This document shows positions 6,139 through 8,429 of a DNA stretch of 8,429 bases, piece by piece. The translations under genes and the position numbers were made by a program. Source of the stretch: an uncultured Eubacterium sp. (GTDB lineage: Bacteria > Bacillota > Clostridia > Oscillospirales > Acutalibacteraceae); NCBI GenBank assembly GCA_945979635.1, contig CAMFPZ010000028.1:1-8429 (forward strand), given 5' to 3'. Position 1 is the stretch's first letter. Each line of letters begins with the position of its first letter. The notes under the pieces were generated by a model that saw nothing but the letters and a program-made list of their open reading frames with translations, did not search any database and had not been told where the DNA came from.

Positions 6139-7071
6139 ATGCCGTTTTATGAATTAGCAATTGAATTCAAATTTAGATATTTACGCAATCTGGGTAATAC
6201 AATTATTGATTTCTTTTCACAGGTAAAGGGGCTTTTTGCCACCTTCGGAATAGTTGATGCTGTGGATATTTTAGTCGTTGCTATTATTGTATTTGCAATT
6301 ATTAGAGTAGTACGCGAATCAAGAGCGATTCAGCTTATTAAGGGACTTCTCTTTCTTGTACTTTTCTATTTTGTTGTAAATTTCTTCGGACTTGGAGCAA
6401 CGAGCTATATTATGCGAAATATTTTCAGCAATATTCTCATAATCCTCGTTATCCTTTTTGGTCCGGAAATTCGTAATATTCTCGAGCAAATGGGTATCGG
6501 AAACTATCGTAAGGTGCTCAAAAATGTCTTTAACTCCGGCGTTGGTGTTGATATTGCCGATATGAAAAAGGCGATTGATGCAATTTGCAAATCCTGTGCC
6601 GAAATGTCCGATGATAATATCGGGGCCTTAATTGTATTAGAAAATGATACTCTTCTCGGTGATATTATCAAAACCGGAACAATTATCGACGGAAAATGTA
6701 CAAAGGAGCTTATCGGAAATATTTTTTATCCAAAATCGCCGCTTCACGACGGAGCAATGGTTATTCGAAAGGATAGCGTATATGCCGCAGGCTGTATTCT
6801 TCCTCTAACGAATAATAATGATATTTCCTCAAAGCTCGGAACTCGCCATCGTGCCGCTATCGGTATTACGGAACAAAGCGACGCTGTTGCAATTGTTGTC
6901 AGCGAGGAAACCGGAGAAATAAGCTATGCCGCAAACGGCTCTCTCAAGCAGGGCGTTTCGACAGGCGAGCTTCGTGATTTGCTGACCCAACAATATATTC
7001 CGACCGGTTCATCCTCGGATGATAAGATTATTTCAAAGATTGCAAGGAGGTTTAGAAGTAATGATAGATAA
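6139..7071 (+). CDS. cdaA: Diadenylate cyclase, membrane-bound CdaA type
   Basis: Makes the second messenger c-di-AMP from two ATP at the cytoplasmic membrane; in Firmicutes this nucleotide controls potassium uptake, osmotic balance and cell wall homeostasis. From the ATG at 6139 the protein has 310 residues, with three membrane helices at about 42-60, 65-84 and 94-108, then a cytoplasmic DAC domain (about 120-280) with both catalytic motifs: DGA (204-206, in SPLHDGAMVI) and RHR (236-238, in GTRHRAAIG). A VSEETGEISYA block follows, as expected. The segment after helix 1 reads VVRESRAIQLIKG where relatives usually have RGTRA, a small change of unknown effect. The frame opens at a GTG at 6112, adding nine residues, but that start lacks a ribosome binding site. 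The N-terminus before the first helix is somewhat long for the family. It overlaps cdaR. Confidence 0.94.
   Translation: MPFYELAIEFKFRYLRNLGNTIIDFFSQVKGLFATFGIVDAVDILVVAIIVFAIIRVVRESRAIQLIKGLLFLVLFYFVVNFFGLGATSYIMRNIFSNILIILVILFGPEIRNILEQMGIGNYRKVLKNVFNSGVGVDIADMKKAIDAICKSCAEMSDDNIGALIVLENDTLLGDIIKTGTIIDGKCTKELIGNIFYPKSPLHDGAMVIRKDSVYAAGCILPLTNNNDISSKLGTRHRAAIGITEQSDAVAIVVSEETGEISYAANGSLKQGVSTGELRDLLTQQYIPTGSSSDDKIISKIARRFRSNDR
7046..7050 (+). promoter_or_regulatory. Ribosome binding site inside cdaA, setting the cdaR start
   Basis: GGAGG (part of AAGGAGG) lies within the last codons of cdaA, 10 bases before the ATG at 7061. The upstream in-frame ATG at 7019 has no such site, so 7061 is the better start. 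Confidence 0.8.
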
Positions 7072-8356
7072 TAATTCTAACCAAAATAAATCCTCCAAAG
7101 CAAAAAAGACCTTCTCATTTTCTCGCCTTATATATAATGATAAATATTTAGCAGTAGTGTCGATTCTTTTGGCGGTGCTGATTTGGATTGTATCTTCGAT
7201 AAATGTCGGCACGGACGAAACAAAGACTCTGAAGATTAATGCTCCGATTAAGCTTGGTGACTCAGTAAGTGAGCAACTCGGAATGCAGTATTATTCGCTC
7301 CAAGAAAACATTGAAATTACTGTTTCTATTTCCGGTGCAAAGTATGTTGTGGGACAGGTTACCGAAAATGATTTGGAAATCAGCTTCGATACCTCTGCTG
7401 TAAATAGAGTAGGTGAGCATACAATTCCTATTATTGCTACTAATAAATCAAAAACCCTGGATTTCACTATTGACTCTGTTTCGCCTAAATCTATCGAAGG
7501 ATATTTCGATGTAAATAGCGAAAAGACCTTTGATGTTCTGGTGAATTTTGATGAGAATAATGTTGAGGATGGCTATGCCTTCGGAGCTCCTGTATTATCG
7601 GATGAAAAGGTTGTTGTTTCCGGACCGAAAACCTATGTCGATAAGATAAATCGGGTTTATTGCGATGTTGATTTCGGTGAAAATACTAATTTGACCGAAA
7701 CCTTTACTCAGGATTGCGAAATTCATTTCGACGGCGAAGGTATCTCGAATAGCTTCCTTACTGTTTTGTCCAGAACTGATAAGGAGCATCCGATGAAAAA
7801 TATTTCAGTAACTCTTCCTGTTTTGAAGGTGGTTGATTTGCCTGTAACCTCATCCTTTGAGGATCAACCGACAGGATTGAAAAACGGAATAGTCAGCGTT
7901 TCTTATTCTGTTCGCAATGTAAAGGCGGGCGTTTTGCCTACCGCTGATATTTCTGCGGCTAATATAGGAAAAATTTTCTTCCGTGATTTAACGGTCGGTA
8001 CACAATCCTTTGATTTTCCTGTTGATTCGCTAAACGGAATAACTGTTCTTGATGATACGAAGATTATTACAGCGACTGTGACGGTTAGCTCTTCTTATTC
8101 GGAGCAGAGCGTTTATATCTCTCGCGAACAGGTCATTGTTGAGGGCTTGCCTGAAGATTCCGCAAAAAGGGTAAGCTATCTTGATGATGCAACTGTAACA
8201 GTTCTCGTCCCTCATGGTACGACTGTTACTGCCGATGATTTGACGATAAAATGCGATGCCTCCAAGGAAACGAAGGATAATAAGTATCCTCTGACAATAA
8301 CCGTGTCTAATGACGAATGTTGGGTATATGGAAAGTATAATGCGATAATAAAATAA
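7061..8356 (+). CDS. cdaR: YbbR-domain protein, CdaA regulator
   Basis: A membrane-anchored extracellular protein that, in characterised Firmicutes, binds CdaA and modulates c-di-AMP production. The 431 residues comprise a short polar cytoplasmic N-terminus rich in Asn, Ser and Lys, one membrane helix at about 29-48 (AVVSILLAVLIWIVSS) and a long beta-rich extracellular part. This can be divided into about four YbbR-type repeats (roughly 55-148, 155-245, 250-345, 348-430); the second is the clearest, with GYAFGAPVLSDEKVVVSGP followed by a VDKINRVYCDVDF strand. The repeats are divergent and the boundaries are estimates. The ORF also opens at 7019, but the GGAGG at 7046 points to 7061. The start lies 11 bases inside cdaA in another frame, so the two are likely translationally coupled and made together. 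It ends at a strong terminator. Confidence 0.92.
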   Translation: MIDNNSNQNKSSKAKKTFSFSRLIYNDKYLAVVSILLAVLIWIVSSINVGTDETKTLKINAPIKLGDSVSEQLGMQYYSLQENIEITVSISGAKYVVGQVTENDLEISFDTSAVNRVGEHTIPIIATNKSKTLDFTIDSVSPKSIEGYFDVNSEKTFDVLVNFDENNVEDGYAFGAPVLSDEKVVVSGPKTYVDKINRVYCDVDFGENTNLTETFTQDCEIHFDGEGISNSFLTVLSRTDKEHPMKNISVTLPVLKVVDLPVTSSFEDQPTGLKNGIVSVSYSVRNVKAGVLPTADISAANIGKIFFRDLTVGTQSFDFPVDSLNGITVLDDTKIITATVTVSSSYSEQSVYISREQVIVEGLPEDSAKRVSYLDDATVTVLVPHGTTVTADDLTIKCDASKETKDNKYPLTITVSNDECWVYGKYNAIIK

Positions 8357-8365
8357 ACCTATCGT

Positions 8366-8400
8366 GGCAGCTCTTGATGAAAAATCAAGGGCTGCCTTTT
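8366..8400 (+). terminator. Intrinsic terminator of cdaA-cdaR
   Basis: A 13-bp stem with one G-T wobble (8366-8378 with 8384-8396) and a GAAAA loop is followed by four T. It starts 10 bases after the cdaR stop. The T-run is short but the stem is very stable. Transcription of the pair probably ends here, so a downstream gene such as glmM would need its own promoter. Confidence 0.85.
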
Positions 8401-8406
8401 AAGTAT

Positions 8407-8429
8407 AGCCTTCCCCTCTTGCAACAAGG
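8407..8429 (+). repeat. Possible truncated inverted repeat at the window edge
   Basis: The final bases contain GCCTTCCCC followed by CTTG-CAA-CAAGG, which begins to fold back on itself (CTTG pairs with CAAG). If the next bases read like GGAAGG, this would be a palindromic interspersed element of the kind common in Ruminococcaceae intergenic DNA. Only half is visible, so this is a guess. Confidence 0.2.

Noticed and set aside
1..8429. CRISPR arrays, tRNA or rRNA genes, insertion sequences, attachment sites and defence genes.
   Set aside because: No regular repeats, cloverleaf folds, transposase or integrase motifs or flanking direct repeats were seen; nearly all sequence is taken up by ordinary genes.

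Overview
The window reads as a piece of chromosome from an AT-rich Gram-positive anaerobe of the Clostridia, most likely near the Oscillospirales/Ruminococcaceae. This is inferred from strong GGAGG/AGGTGA-type ribosome binding sites, the cdaA-cdaR c-di-AMP gene pair, a small DUF3343 protein coupled to a class V aminotransferase, a long glutamine-dependent NAD synthetase, and a LacX-like mutarotase. The standard genetic code fits throughout. No tRNA, rRNA, CRISPR array, transposase or phage gene is visible, and every gap between genes is shorter than about 140 bases.

Layout, left to right. (1) The 3' part of an ABC exporter gene, running in from the left edge on the + strand, ends at 1090. (2) A two-gene operon on the minus strand (3918 down to 1129) encodes an aldose 1-epimerase-like protein followed by NAD synthetase. 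It converges on the ABC gene, and a strong hairpin at 1089-1121 lies between the two ends. (3) At 3953-4012 two back-to-back promoters with 17-base spacers fire apart: the minus one drives the epimerase-nadE operon, the plus one drives a single-gene unit for a very acidic 191-residue protein of unknown function that ends at its own terminator (4637-4659). (4) A DUF3343 protein and a cysteine desulfurase-family enzyme overlap by four bases (4715-6060). (5) cdaA (diadenylate cyclase) and cdaR (YbbR-domain regulator) overlap by 11 bases and end at a strong hairpin (8366-8400). (6) The last bases may be the start of an interspersed inverted repeat cut by the window edge.

Functionally, most of the window is housekeeping: NAD synthesis, sugar anomer conversion, sulfur (or selenium) mobilisation, and c-di-AMP signalling linked to cell wall and potassium/osmotic control. 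The parts least explained by known biology are the acidic orphan protein with its divergent promoter and the DUF3343-desulfurase pair, which looks like a dedicated sulfur relay. I see no clear evidence of a wholly new multi-gene system here.
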